Source: Enterobacter sp. RHBSTW-00175 (GTDB lineage: Bacteria; Pseudomonadota; Gammaproteobacteria; Enterobacterales; Enterobacteriaceae). Taken from it: a DNA stretch of 64,000 nt. Positions within the stretch are counted from its first letter, which is position 1; each line of letters starts with the position of its first letter. Positions 16,761-26,308 of this stretch are shown here, one piece after another. The stretch is taken from contig NZ_CP055930.1 of the NCBI RefSeq assembly GCF_013927005.1, positions 4,898,001-4,962,000 of the forward strand. Reading direction: 5' to 3'. A program made the position numbers and the translations under genes. Below the pieces are notes generated by a model, which worked only from the letters and a program-made list of their open reading frames with translations, ran no database searches and was not told where the DNA came from.

Positions 16761-17694
16761 GCTGTTCACTGCCCGCAGCACGGCGCAGCCAGTTTTGCAG
16801 GAGCTTACCGTCCTCGGTCATTTCTGTATCTGAACGCACGCACAGGTAATAGTCGCGACCATCATCAATAGGCAAATCGAAAATTTTGACCAGTTCCCCA
16901 CTTTCAAGATACGGCGCGATAAGCGGTTCGCGCATCAGCGCACAGCCCAGCCCGGCCTGAACACCCGCCAGCGTCAGCAGGCCATCTTCAAACATCGGGC
17001 CGCTTTGTCGTGGCGGGCGCTTTACCCCTTGTAGCATAAACCACTGCTGCCAGGTACTGCGTTCCTCATCATGCAACAGCGGCATTTGCAGCAGCTGTTC
17101 CGGGGTGTCGATGTGCCCGTGAATGCGCAAAAAAGCCCGGCTGCATACCGGCACCATCTGCCCGGAAATCAGTTTTTCACTCTGATAGCCCGCCCACTGC
17201 CCATTGCCAAAACGAATCGACATATCTGAGGCATCACTCAGGTAGTTGCGGTGGTTGGCATACACCACATTGATTTCAGTCTGTGGGTTAGCCCGCATAA
17301 AAGCAGGCAGACGCGGGATAAACCAGCCCATGCCAAACAGCGGGATCAGGCTGATGGTGACCTGCCGCGTTTGTGATTGTTCTACCAGATGTTCCGTGGC
17401 CTGGCGCAGCACGTTAAATGCTGCCCGGATCGAGCGGTAGTAATCGCGCCCTTGCTGGCTCAGCACCAGCCTGCGTCCCTGACGCTCTGTAAGCGGCATT
17501 TGCAGATACCCTTCCAGTACACGGAGCTGGTGACTCACGGCGGATGGTGAAATCGCCAGCTCCTGCGCGGCCAGCGTCACGCTGCCGAGCCTGGCAATGG
17601 CTTCAAACGCGCGTACGGCCCGCAGGGGTGGATCGTTAGCAAGACGGGTTTCAGCAAAGAGAGGCTGGCCTTTCAATTGTTCTGTTTTATTCAT
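16750..17694 (-). CDS. LysR-type regulator (GcvA-like), probable regulator of the liv-type operon
   Basis: 314 aa with an N-terminal winged HTH (PPLRAVRAFEAIARLGSVTLAAQELAIS-type helix pair, about residues 22-80) and a LysR effector-binding domain of the GcvA subgroup. It is divergent from the ABC importer genes starting at 17866 with 130-170 bp between them, the classical layout for a LysR regulator and its target. I infer it responds to the imported compound or to a product such as cysteine. No clear T-N11-A box was pinned down. Confidence 0.88.
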   Translation of the reverse strand: MNKTEQLKGQPLFAETRLANDPPLRAVRAFEAIARLGSVTLAAQELAISPSAVSHQLRVLEGYLQMPLTERQGRRLVLSQQGRDYYRSIRAAFNVLRQATEHLVEQSQTRQVTISLIPLFGMGWFIPRLPAFMRANPQTEINVVYANHRNYLSDASDMSIRFGNGQWAGYQSEKLISGQMVPVCSRAFLRIHGHIDTPEQLLQMPLLHDEERSTWQQWFMLQGVKRPPRQSGPMFEDGLLTLAGVQAGLGCALMREPLIAPYLESGELVKIFDLPIDDGRDYYLCVRSDTEMTEDGKLLQNWLRRAAGSEQPTA

Positions 17695-17865
17695 ATGTTG
17701 ACTTCTTTAGACCATTTACCCGATCAGGTAAGTTTATTAAAACCATATAAATCATAAAGATAAAACGATACCGGTTTTTCATAAGAAATAATATATGCGT
17801 ATTTTACAATTTAATTCAATTATTAGATGGTAGCCGCTGAAAGAGCAATTTGTCGGGTACGAACG

Positions 17866-18816
17866 TTGGACACACTCATACAACAACTGATCAACGGTGT
17901 GATGCTGGGAAGCATCTACGCGCTGATCGCGCTGGGCTATACCATGGTGTATGGCATCTTGCGCATTATTAACTTTGCCCACGGCGATATTCTGATGGTT
18001 GGCGCGCTTACCACGCTTTCTGCCATTAATGTCCTGAATAATACCTTTCCGCATCTGCCGCTGCTGCTTCAGCTGGGCTGCGCGCTGGTGATTGCAATGG
18101 GCGTCTGCGCCCTGCTGGCAATGGCGGTTGAACGCTTTGCGTATCGCCGCCTGCGCAACGCGCCACGTCTGGCGCCGCTGATCTCCGGGATTGGCGTTTC
18201 GGTATTGCTGCAGACCGTGGCGATGATCGTCTGGACACGAAATCCGCTGATGTTCCCGCAGATCTTGCCAATGGACCCGATTGCCGTCACCGCAGGCAGT
18301 GAAGCCCACCCTCCAGCCATTGTCACCGTCACCGGTATTGTGACCGTGGTGCTGGCGCTGGTCGTCATGACCGCGCTGTGGCTGCTGGTTGAATACACCC
18401 GCCTTGGAAGAGGAATGCGTGCGGTTGCCGAAAATCCCCGTGTCGCCACGTTGATGGGCGTTAACCCTAACGCCATTATCACCCTGACCTTCGCTATCGG
18501 CGGTGTGTTTGCCGCGCTGGCGGGCGTGATGATGGCCAGCAACTACGGCAACGCCAGTTTCTCGATGGGCTTTTTACCGGGGATCAAAGCCTTCACGGCG
18601 GCTGTTCTGGGCGGTATCGGCAATATCCGTGGCGCGATGGTAGGCGGGATTTTACTCGGCATCATCGAAGCACTGGGCGCGGGCTATCTCGGTGAACTCA
18701 CCAACGGCGTATTCGGCAGTAACTACCAGGACGTGTTTGCGTTCATGGTGCTGATCCTGGTGCTGGTCTTCCGTCCGGCGGGCCTGCTCGGCGAACGTGT
18801 GGCACACAGGGCGTAA
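17866..18816 (+). CDS. LivH-type ABC permease
   Basis: Inner-membrane permease of the hydrophobic/branched-chain amino acid ABC family, about 316 aa with eight or so hydrophobic segments. The hallmark N-terminus (QQLINGVMLGSIYALIALGY) and FAHGDILMVGA are clear, as is the late GGIGNIRGAMVGGILLG motif. The start is uncertain: I prefer TTG 17866, which gives the usual LivH start (DTLIQQLING); ATG 17827 would add 13 unusual residues and has no ribosome site. First gene of a seven-gene operon running to 24315. Confidence 0.88.
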   Translation: MDTLIQQLINGVMLGSIYALIALGYTMVYGILRIINFAHGDILMVGALTTLSAINVLNNTFPHLPLLLQLGCALVIAMGVCALLAMAVERFAYRRLRNAPRLAPLISGIGVSVLLQTVAMIVWTRNPLMFPQILPMDPIAVTAGSEAHPPAIVTVTGIVTVVLALVVMTALWLLVEYTRLGRGMRAVAENPRVATLMGVNPNAIITLTFAIGGVFAALAGVMMASNYGNASFSMGFLPGIKAFTAAVLGGIGNIRGAMVGGILLGIIEALGAGYLGELTNGVFGSNYQDVFAFMVLILVLVFRPAGLLGERVAHRA

Positions 18817-18824
18817 GGAACACT

Positions 18825-19931
18825 ATGACAACCGTACAATTACAGACTCCTGTCGCCCCCCGTAAATTCTGGTCAGGAATGACCCTGTTTTGCCTCGCCC
18901 TGTTGCTTGCACCTATTATTGCCAGCCAGCTTGGCGGCAACTACTGGGTGCGGGTAATCGACTTTGCTCTGCTCTACATCATGCTGGCGCTGGGACTGAA
19001 CATCGTGGTCGGCTACACCGGGCTGCTGGATATGGGCTTTATCGCCTTTTACGCCGTGGGGGCTTATCTGGCCGCCCTGCTGGCCTCACCGCATCTGCTT
19101 GAGGTTTTCCCAATCCTCGCCGTGTGGTTCCCCGACGGACTGCATACATCCTATCTGCTGATTATTCCGGTCGCGGCCCTCGTCGCCGCGGTGTGCGGCA
19201 TCGTGCTCGGCGCACCGACGCTTAAGCTGCGCGGGGATTATCTGGCGATCGTAACGCTGGGCTTTGGCGAGATTATCCGCATCCTGATGCGTAACCTCGA
19301 CCGCCCGGTCAATATCACCAACGGCGCGAAAGGCATTACCGGCGTGGATACGCTGAACCTTTTCGGCCTGAAGTTCAGCGGTGTGTACCACTGGTTCGGC
19401 GTTAAAGTACCTGCGCTCTGGCTGTGGTACTACCTGCTGATGCTGGTAATTGTGGCGATCATTTTTGTCTGCGTGCGCCTGCAACACTCACGTATTGGCC
19501 GCGCCTGGCACGCCATCCGTGAAGATGAAGACGTGGCCCGCGCGATGGGGATCAACGTGCGCAACTATAAACTGCTGGCCTTTGCCATGGGCGCCTCTTT
19601 TGGCGGCGTGGCGGGCGCGCTGTTTGGTGCGTTTCAGGGCTTTGTCTCGCCAGAATCCTTCACGTTGCAGGAGTCTATCGCCGTACTGGCGATGGTGGTG
19701 CTGGGCGGTATGGGGCACATCCCCGGCGTTATCCTCGGCGCTGTGCTACTGACCGCACTACCGGAGCTGTTGCGCAGCCAGGCTGCCCCTGTACAGCAGG
19801 CGTTGTTCGGAACGGTGCTGATTGACCCGGAAATTCTCCGTCAGCTGTTTTACGGCCTGGCGCTGGTGCTGGTGATGCTCCTTCGTCCATCCGGGATCTG
19901 GCCGGTGCGTCACAAGGAGGTAAAAGCATGA
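18825..19931 (+). CDS. LivM-type ABC permease
   Basis: Second permease subunit, 368 aa, with the LivM signature (LGLNIVVGYTGLLDMGFIAFYAVGAY) and the cytoplasmic coupling segment RIGRAWHAIREDEDVARAMGIN. A long hydrophilic stretch between helices (about 155-190, GVDTLNLFGLKFSGVYHW) is normal for LivM. It begins 8 bp after LivH with AAGGA ahead and overlaps the next gene by 4 bp. Confidence 0.92.
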   Translation: MTTVQLQTPVAPRKFWSGMTLFCLALLLAPIIASQLGGNYWVRVIDFALLYIMLALGLNIVVGYTGLLDMGFIAFYAVGAYLAALLASPHLLEVFPILAVWFPDGLHTSYLLIIPVAALVAAVCGIVLGAPTLKLRGDYLAIVTLGFGEIIRILMRNLDRPVNITNGAKGITGVDTLNLFGLKFSGVYHWFGVKVPALWLWYYLLMLVIVAIIFVCVRLQHSRIGRAWHAIREDEDVARAMGINVRNYKLLAFAMGASFGGVAGALFGAFQGFVSPESFTLQESIAVLAMVVLGGMGHIPGVILGAVLLTALPELLRSQAAPVQQALFGTVLIDPEILRQLFYGLALVLVMLLRPSGIWPVRHKEVKA

Positions 19932-20695
19932 GTCTGCTCACCGTTCGCAACATGTCCAAACGCTTCGGCGGCCTGACCGCCGTGGACGATGTTTCACTCT
20001 CAATCAACAAGGGTGAAATCTACGGCCTGATTGGCCCTAACGGCGCGGGTAAAACCACCTGTTTTAACCTGATAACCGGGTTATACCCGGCCGACAGCGG
20101 CGAATTTCTGATTGCCGATAAACCCTATTACCCGAAGCAGATTGAGAAAGTCACTGCTGCCGGGATCGCGCGCACCTTCCAGAACGTGCGCCTGTTTAAC
20201 CAGATGTCGGTGCTGGAAAACGTGATGGTCGGCCGCCATGTACGCACCCGCAACGGGCTGTGGGCTGCACTCAGTCGCCACAAGCGCGCACGGGCGGAAG
20301 AAACCGACACCCGCGAACAAGCCTGGCACTGGCTGGAATATACCGGCATTGCAAAATTCGCCCACTACCGCGCCTGCGATCTGGCTTACGGCCACCAGCG
20401 TCGGCTGGAGATTGCCCGCGCGCTGGCAACCGATCCGCTGCTACTGGCGCTCGACGAACCGGCCGCCGGTATGAACGCGGCAGAGAAAGTGGCACTCGGC
20501 GAACTGCTTACCCGCATTCGTGACGACGGTAAAACCCTGCTGATGATCGAACATGACGTCAAGCTGGTGATGGGCATCTGCGACCGTCTGACGGTTCTTG
20601 ATTATGGCAAAACGCTCGCCAGCGGCACGCCGGACAGCGTACGCCGCGACCCGGCCGTGATTGCCGCCTGGTTAGGAGGCAATGCGCATGTCTGA
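19928..20695 (+). CDS. LivG-type ABC ATPase
   Basis: 255-aa ATPase of the branched-chain-type importer. Walker A is GPNGAGKTT (about 36-44), followed by the LivG-specific insertion with GIARTFQNVRLF, a signature region in which LAYGHQRRLEIARAL replaces LSGGQ as usual for LivG, Walker B LLALDEPAAGMN and the H-loop IEHDVKLVM. All catalytic residues look intact. ATGA overlaps on the 5' side. Confidence 0.93.
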   Translation: MSLLTVRNMSKRFGGLTAVDDVSLSINKGEIYGLIGPNGAGKTTCFNLITGLYPADSGEFLIADKPYYPKQIEKVTAAGIARTFQNVRLFNQMSVLENVMVGRHVRTRNGLWAALSRHKRARAEETDTREQAWHWLEYTGIAKFAHYRACDLAYGHQRRLEIARALATDPLLLALDEPAAGMNAAEKVALGELLTRIRDDGKTLLMIEHDVKLVMGICDRLTVLDYGKTLASGTPDSVRRDPAVIAAWLGGNAHV

Positions 20696-21407
20696 GTTAT
20701 TAAAGGTTGAGCGTCTTGACGTGCATTACGGCGGCATTCAGGCCGTGCGCGATGTCTCCTTTACCCTGCATGAAGGCGAACAAGCAACGCTGATCGGCGC
20801 CAACGGCGCAGGGAAAAGCTCCACCGTGCGGGCCATTACCGGGCTGGAAAGTTTCACCGGCAGCATCACCTTCAGCGGCAAAAATGTGCGTAAACACAAG
20901 CCGGAAGCCCTGCTGCGTGACGGGCTGGTGATGGTGCCCGAAGGTCGTGGCATCTTTGCCCGCATGACGGTACTGGAAAACTTGCAGATGGGAGCCTGGC
21001 TAAGACGTGACGCCGTCACAGTAAAACATGAAATGAATGCGATATTTGAACGCTTCCCGCGCCTCGGCGAGCGCCAGCACCAGCTGGCGGGGCTTCTTTC
21101 CGGCGGTGAACAACAGCTGCTGGCGCTTAACCGCGCTCTACTAAGCCGCCCGCGTTTGCTGATCCTCGATGAACCGTCGATGGGGCTGGCACCGAAAATG
21201 GTAGAGAACATTTTTGCCGTCATTTCCGGGCTGCGTGAACGCGGCGTGGCCCTGCTGCTGATTGAACAAAACGCGCGCCTGGCACTGGAAGTGACCGACA
21301 ACGCGTGGGTGATGGACAGCGGCAGCATCGTTCATCACGGCGCGTCGAAAGCCATGCTGGACGACGACCAGATAGCACAGATTTATTTGGGCGAAATGCC
21401 CCTTTAA
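20688..21407 (+). CDS. LivF-type ABC ATPase
   Basis: 239-aa second ATPase. Walker A GANGAGKSS, the LivF-type MVPEGRGIFARMTVLENL block, signature LSGGEQQLLALNRALL and Walker B LLILDEPSMGLAP are present. Start 20688 is preferred because AGGAGG at 20673-20678 is too close to the ATG at 20682 but well spaced for 20688; it overlaps the end of LivG by 8 bp. Confidence 0.93.
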   Translation: MSELLKVERLDVHYGGIQAVRDVSFTLHEGEQATLIGANGAGKSSTVRAITGLESFTGSITFSGKNVRKHKPEALLRDGLVMVPEGRGIFARMTVLENLQMGAWLRRDAVTVKHEMNAIFERFPRLGERQHQLAGLLSGGEQQLLALNRALLSRPRLLILDEPSMGLAPKMVENIFAVISGLRERGVALLLIEQNARLALEVTDNAWVMDSGSIVHHGASKAMLDDDQIAQIYLGEMPL

Positions 21408-21434
21408 CCACACCAACCAACATCAGGGAAAACA

Positions 21435-22592
21435 ATGAAAACAGTAAAAATCAGTGCGCTCAGCGCCGCCATTCTGCTCAGTGGTTTTGCCTCAACGGGC
21501 GCATGGTCAGCAGATAGCGAAACCGTTGTTATCGGCCTGGCGGGCCCGTTAACCGGCCCGTCTGCCCGTATCGGTAAGGATCTGGAAAATGGCGCTCAAC
21601 TGGCCATCGACGATATCAACAAACAGCATCCGACCATCGGCGGCAAAGCCGTTACCTTCAAACTGCAATCCGAAGACGATCAGTCTGACCCACGCACCGC
21701 TGTAGCGGTTGCGCAGCGTCTGGTCGACAGCGGCGTGGCTGGTGTGGTGGGCCACTGGAACACCGGCACCAGTATTCCGGCCGCGCGCGTGTATCACGAT
21801 GCCGGTATCGCTCAGGTTGCCCCTGTCGCCACCGGTCACGCCTATACCAAACAGGGCTTCGACACCAGCTTCCGCGTGATGGGCCATGACGATGACGGTG
21901 GCCAGTTTGCCGGGCAGTACGCGGTAAACACCCTGAAAGCAAAACGCATTGCGGTGATCGACGACCGTACCGCATTTGGTCAGGGTCTGGCCGACGAATT
22001 TATCAAATCGCTGGAAGCCCAGGGCGTGAAGATTGTTGACCGCCAGTACGTTGATGACAAAACCGTGGATTTCAGCGCCGTTCTGACGGCCATCCGCAGC
22101 AAAAATGCTGACCTGATCTTCTTCGGCGGCGTAGACAGCCAGGCCGCACCGCTGGCGCGCCGTATCAAACAGCTCGGCATGAACGCCACACTGATGGGCG
22201 CAGGCGGATTCGTCAGCCAGACCTTCCTGCAACTGGCGCAGAAAGAAGGCGAAGGTGTTGTGGCGCTGGAGCCAGGTCTGCCGGTTGATCAGATGCCGGG
22301 CGGTAAAGCCTTCGAGCAGGCGTATCAGTCCCGTTATCACACCCATATCGAATTACACGCGCCGTTCGCCTATGACGCCACCCGTGTACTGGTTGCCGCG
22401 ATGGAAAAAGCCAACTCCGTTGACCCGTCTGAATACCTGCCCGCCCTGCGCGCCATTAACTACTCTGGCGTCACCGGACAGATTGCGTTTGATAAAGAAG
22501 GCAACCTGAAAGCGCCGTCCTTCACCGTGTACAAAGTGGTGGATGGCAAATGGCAGCCGCAGACCATACTGGGCGGCACCAAAGCGAAGTAA
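21435..22592 (+). CDS. Liv-type periplasmic binding protein
   Basis: 385 aa with a cleavable signal peptide (to about SWS-A, residue 26) and a type I periplasmic binding fold of the Leu/Ile/Val class (Peripla_BP_6): VVIGLAGPLTGPSARIGKDLENGAQLAIDDIN, then VAGVVGHWNTGTSIPAARVYHDAGI. It delivers the ligand to the permeases. Unlike in the classical E. coli liv cluster, the binding protein is last in the transporter set and is followed directly by two catabolic genes, which suggests the ligand is not simply leucine. GGGAAAA ribosome site is weak. Confidence 0.9.
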   Translation: MKTVKISALSAAILLSGFASTGAWSADSETVVIGLAGPLTGPSARIGKDLENGAQLAIDDINKQHPTIGGKAVTFKLQSEDDQSDPRTAVAVAQRLVDSGVAGVVGHWNTGTSIPAARVYHDAGIAQVAPVATGHAYTKQGFDTSFRVMGHDDDGGQFAGQYAVNTLKAKRIAVIDDRTAFGQGLADEFIKSLEAQGVKIVDRQYVDDKTVDFSAVLTAIRSKNADLIFFGGVDSQAAPLARRIKQLGMNATLMGAGGFVSQTFLQLAQKEGEGVVALEPGLPVDQMPGGKAFEQAYQSRYHTHIELHAPFAYDATRVLVAAMEKANSVDPSEYLPALRAINYSGVTGQIAFDKEGNLKAPSFTVYKVVDGKWQPQTILGGTKAK

Positions 22593-22609
22593 CGCAGTGA
22601 GGCAATGTG

Positions 22610-23092
22610 ATGAGTGATAATAATGAGCTGGGCATTCTCGCCCGCCGCAAAATTGAAGCAGAAATTATTAAGCCAATTTATGAAATCCTGGTGCGCGAGA
22701 TAGGGAAAACCCGCGCCCAGGCGGTGATTGGCGAGGCCATTGAACAGGCCGCTATCGATGCGGGCAAAGAATTTGCCAGCAAAGAGCCCAACGGCGCGGA
22801 TGTGAAGAGCTTTATCGCCCTGCAATATCTGTGGGAGAAAGACAACGCACTGGACGTCAAAGTGATCGACGCCGACGAGCAGCAGTACAACTACAACGTG
22901 ACCCGCTGCCGCTACGCCGAGATGTATCACGAGATGGGGCTTGGCGAAATCGGGCATCTGCTCTCCTGCGCCCGCGATGAAAAATTCATTGTCGGTTATG
23001 CACCGGATGTGGAGCTGACCCGCACATCCACCATCATGCAGGGTGGTTCATGCTGCGACTTCCGCTATCGCAGCACAAAGGACAAAGCATGA
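22610..23092 (+). CDS. L-2-amino-thiazoline-4-carboxylate hydrolase family protein
   Basis: 160-aa cytoplasmic protein resembling the ATC hydrolase family (AtcB of Pseudomonas), which opens L-2-amino-delta2-thiazoline-4-carboxylate to N-carbamoyl-L-cysteine. Seen: the N-terminal LGILARRKIEAEIIKPIYE helix, a CRYAEMYHEMGLGEIGHLLSC segment (Cys100 and Cys120) and a terminal GGSCCDFRY motif (Cys148, Cys149). No membrane or signal sequence. A GTG at 22607 is an alternative start one codon upstream. Its stop overlaps the start of the amidohydrolase gene (ATGA), so the two enzymes are translationally coupled, exactly what a two-step conversion would need. Family call from pattern memory; a search should confirm it. 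Confidence 0.75.
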   Translation: MSDNNELGILARRKIEAEIIKPIYEILVREIGKTRAQAVIGEAIEQAAIDAGKEFASKEPNGADVKSFIALQYLWEKDNALDVKVIDADEQQYNYNVTRCRYAEMYHEMGLGEIGHLLSCARDEKFIVGYAPDVELTRTSTIMQGGSCCDFRYRSTKDKA

Positions 23093-24315
23093 TGCGCGTA
23101 AACGCACAGCGCCTGTGGGCTACGCTGGAAATGATGGCACAAATCGGCGGCACGCCCGCCGGTGGCGTTACCCGTCTGGCGTTAAGCGAAGAAGACCGGA
23201 TAGCACGCAACCTGCTGCGCGACTGGGCGCTTGACGCCGGTTTTACCTGTGATGTGGACAGCATGGGCAACATGTTTATCCGCCGCGCCGGGAAAAACCG
23301 GGCTCTGGCTCCGGTGATGACCGGATCGCACGTTGATTCCCAGCCGCTTGGCGGAAACTACGACGGGATTTACGGCGTGATGGCCGGGCTTGAGCTGCTG
23401 CGTACCCTGAACGATAACCAGCTGGAAACCGAGCGCGATATCGTGCTGGTAAACTGGACCAACGAAGAAGGCGCGCGCTTTGCTCCGGCGATGCTCTCTT
23501 CCGGGGTCTGGACCGGGCAGTTTAGCGAAGCCTATGCCCACGCCCGGGCCGATAACGCGGGGATCACCGTTGGTGAAGCGCTTGACGCTATCGGCTATCG
23601 CGGTGAACAACCGGCACAGGCATTTCCGGTTCACGCCTGTTACGAACTGCACATCGAACAGGGGCCGATTCTGGAAGATGAAGCCATTGATATCGGGCTG
23701 GTGCGGGCCGCAATGGGCCAGCGCTGGTTTACGATAACCCTTGACGGCTTTGCCGCTCATGCGGGTACGACCCCAATGCACAGCCGACGCGATGCATTAA
23801 CCGCCTTTGCCGAACTGGCATTAAAGGTGGAAGAGATTGGCTATCAGCATCAGCCGGATGGCCGTGCCACTATCGGCATGGCGCAGGTCACGCCGAACTC
23901 GCGCAACGTGGTGCCGTCTCGCGTGGTGTGCAGTGTGGAGTTTCGCCACCCGGCGCAGGATGCGCTTGAAGCGATGGAGTCGGCACTGCATCAGGCGGCG
24001 GAATCACTCGCTGCACGCGGCGTCACCGCCATTGTTGAGCGCATTTTTGACTACGCGCCGATCGCATTTAACCCGCAGTGTCTGGCCCGTACCGAGCAGG
24101 CCGTGGCGGCACTGGGTTATTCATCAAAACCGATGGTATCCGGCGCGGGGCATGACACCTGTTATGTCAGCAAAATTGCCCCGGCGAGTATGATTTTCAT
24201 TCCGTGCGTGAAAGGCATCAGCCATAACGAAGCAGAAAAGATCCTGCCGGAATGGTCAGAGAAAGGGGCGAATGTGCTGCTGCACAGCGTGCTGGCGGCG
24301 GCTCAGGAGCAATAA
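23089..24315 (+). CDS. M20 N-carbamoyl-L-amino acid amidohydrolase (carbamoylase)
   Basis: Metallo-amidohydrolase of the M20 beta-ureidopropionase/allantoate amidohydrolase/hydantoinase-carbamoylase group, 408 aa. Metal ligands are visible: His81 and Asp83 (GSHVDSQP), Asp92 (NYDGIYG), Glu126/Glu127 (WTNEEGARF), His188 (ELHIEQGP) and a late His in KGISHNEAE; His224 (GFAAHAGTTPM) is the oxyanion-hole histidine. It removes a carbamoyl group, giving CO2, NH3 and an amino acid. Coupled to the ATC-hydrolase-like gene, its natural substrate is probably N-carbamoyl-L-cysteine (AtcC role). A frame extension upstream to 23050 overlaps the previous gene and is rejected. Confidence 0.87.
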   Translation: MMRVNAQRLWATLEMMAQIGGTPAGGVTRLALSEEDRIARNLLRDWALDAGFTCDVDSMGNMFIRRAGKNRALAPVMTGSHVDSQPLGGNYDGIYGVMAGLELLRTLNDNQLETERDIVLVNWTNEEGARFAPAMLSSGVWTGQFSEAYAHARADNAGITVGEALDAIGYRGEQPAQAFPVHACYELHIEQGPILEDEAIDIGLVRAAMGQRWFTITLDGFAAHAGTTPMHSRRDALTAFAELALKVEEIGYQHQPDGRATIGMAQVTPNSRNVVPSRVVCSVEFRHPAQDALEAMESALHQAAESLAARGVTAIVERIFDYAPIAFNPQCLARTEQAVAALGYSSKPMVSGAGHDTCYVSKIAPASMIFIPCVKGISHNEAEKILPEWSEKGANVLLHSVLAAAQEQ

Positions 24316-24321
24316 CACTGT

Positions 24322-24348
24322 GCGAAAGCAGATGTGCTCTGCTTTCGC
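24322..24348. terminator. Hairpin between convergent genes
   Basis: Perfect 10-bp stem GCGAAAGCAG / CTGCTTTCGC with a 7-base loop between the carbamoylase stop and the kup-like stop; T-runs are poor on both sides. Confidence 0.6.
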
Positions 24349-24354
24349 CAGAAC

Positions 24355-26238
24355 CTATATCGCAACGCGTCGGCTGATTTCGACCACCCTGTCGCTGGGC
24401 AGATGGTAGTGATTGATAACATGCGTACAGTTGCGCTTCATAAAGGCAAAGATGTGGCGCTGCCAGACCGCCATCCCCGCAGTGCCTTCACCCGCGACAA
24501 TGGTTTCATGCCCGACGTACCAGGTTGCATCATCGGTCGCAAATATCGCGTTGATTTCACTTACCCCTTGCAGCAAATGCGGGATGTCCGGGTGCTCCAT
24601 AAAACCGTATTGCGCGATGCCATGCCAGTATCCCGGGGCGCGTTGGATCACTTCGATTCGCTGTTCATCATCCACGTAAGGCACGTTGAGAATATCAATC
24701 GTCAGGGAGAGCACTTCGCGCTGTAAGGCGCGGTTTCGTGCCACATGCCAGCGCATCACGGGCGGGATGTTATCCCGGGTGCGCGTCAAAAAGATGGCCG
24801 AGCCCGCCACTCTGGGCACCTCTTTTTGCGAAAGTGCCGAAAAGAAACCATCGACACTGATCCCTTTCTCGCCAATCGTCTTTGCTACCGCCTTAATCCC
24901 GCGATTCCAGATCAACATAACGGTGCAGATGGCAGCGGCCAGCAACAGCGGGATGTACCCCCCTTCAAGGACTTTAATCATATTGGCGAATAAGAAACTG
25001 GTATCGATGACGAAAAACAGCATGGCTATCAATGCACTGCTGAACAGGCTCCAGCGCCAAATTTCACGCATGGCGACAAACAGCAAGCCGGTTGTCATCA
25101 GCATGGTTAACGACACGGCGATACCATAAGCGGCAGCAAGTTTATCGGACGATTTAAAGAACACGACCAGCCCGATGGTCACCACCATCAGCAGCCAGTT
25201 GATCGCACCGATATAAATCTGCCCGTAGCTTTCAGCGGCAGTCTGCTTGATCCGCAAGCGCGGCAGCCAGCCAAGTTGGATCGCCTGTCGGGTCATCGAG
25301 AAAGCGCCGGTGATAATCGCCTGGCTGGCAATAATGGTCGCCAGTGCGGCAAGAACAATCAGCGGAACCTGGAGTGCGCCGGGACACAGCATAAAGAAGA
25401 CGTTTTTAGTGCTGTCTGCACCCGCCAGTATCAACGCCGATTGCCCGGCGTAATTGAGCAGCAGCGCGGGAAAGACCACCCCATACCAGGCCAGCCAGAT
25501 AGGTTTTTTACCAAAATGACCCATATCCGCGTACAGGGCTTCCGCGCCGGTGACGCAAAGGAAAACCCCGCCTAACACCAGAAAACTGGTAAAACCATTT
25601 GAGAGCAAAAAAGTGATGCCGTAGTACGGATTCAGGGCCAGCAGTACCGCCGGGTGCTGCGTTATACCCCATACGCCCAGCGCGGCGATGGTGAAAAACC
25701 ACAACGCCATGATCGGGCCAAAAATTTTGCCAATTCTGGCGGTGCCAAAAGGCTGAATAAAAAAGAGTGCCAGTAAAATGGCAACCGTTGCAGGCAGGAT
25801 GAAGGGTTTAGACGCCGGGATAACAATTTCCAGGCCTTCTAACGCTGAGAGCACGGAGATGGCCGGGGTGATTGCCCCGTCACCGTAAATTAATGCCGCG
25901 CCAACCAGCGCCGCGAATATCACCCAGCGCCCGCCTTTCCCCTTTTCAACCAGCAATGACATTAATGCCATGATGCCACCCTCGCCGTGGTTATCAATGC
26001 GCATGGCGAACGCGGCATATTTAACTGAAGTGACCAGGATAAGCGTCCAGGTAATCAGCGAGAGCAGGCCTAAAATGACCGCGGGCGTCGGGTCATGCCC
26101 GGACAACGACAGCACCGTTTTGAAGGTATAAAGAGGGCTGGTGCCGATATCACCGAACACCACACCAAGCGCACTACCTGCCAGCAAGACTCCCCGAGGG
26201 GATGCGGACGATGTTTCACTGCTGTTGAGCAGGTTCAT
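24355..26238 (-). CDS. KUP-family potassium transporter (Kup paralogue)
   Basis: Inner-membrane K+/H+ symporter family protein, 627 aa, with about 12 helices in the first 440 residues and a soluble C-terminal domain. The KUP signatures GVVFGDIGTSPLYTFKTV, YADMGHFGKKPI, LNYAGQSAL and AAAYGIAVSLTMLMTT are present. It differs from E. coli Kup throughout (different N-terminus and C-terminal domain), so I regard it as a second Kup-type gene of the genome rather than kup itself. It stands alone between the thiazoline operon (convergent) and smvA (same strand, 70 bp upstream). Confidence 0.9.
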   Translation of the reverse strand: MNLLNSSETSSASPRGVLLAGSALGVVFGDIGTSPLYTFKTVLSLSGHDPTPAVILGLLSLITWTLILVTSVKYAAFAMRIDNHGEGGIMALMSLLVEKGKGGRWVIFAALVGAALIYGDGAITPAISVLSALEGLEIVIPASKPFILPATVAILLALFFIQPFGTARIGKIFGPIMALWFFTIAALGVWGITQHPAVLLALNPYYGITFLLSNGFTSFLVLGGVFLCVTGAEALYADMGHFGKKPIWLAWYGVVFPALLLNYAGQSALILAGADSTKNVFFMLCPGALQVPLIVLAALATIIASQAIITGAFSMTRQAIQLGWLPRLRIKQTAAESYGQIYIGAINWLLMVVTIGLVVFFKSSDKLAAAYGIAVSLTMLMTTGLLFVAMREIWRWSLFSSALIAMLFFVIDTSFLFANMIKVLEGGYIPLLLAAAICTVMLIWNRGIKAVAKTIGEKGISVDGFFSALSQKEVPRVAGSAIFLTRTRDNIPPVMRWHVARNRALQREVLSLTIDILNVPYVDDEQRIEVIQRAPGYWHGIAQYGFMEHPDIPHLLQGVSEINAIFATDDATWYVGHETIVAGEGTAGMAVWQRHIFAFMKRNCTHVINHYHLPSDRVVEISRRVAI

Positions 26239-26308
26239 AAAATCCAGCTTGAGTCTAATAATCCTTTAAAAATCATAGCCCACATCCCTTTTTCACGCCA
26301 ACACGCTG

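Noticed and set aside
23182..23781. 199-aa minus-strand ORF inside the carbamoylase gene
   Set aside because: Shadow of a GC-rich coding gene with intact catalytic motifs; no domain or initiation signal of its own.
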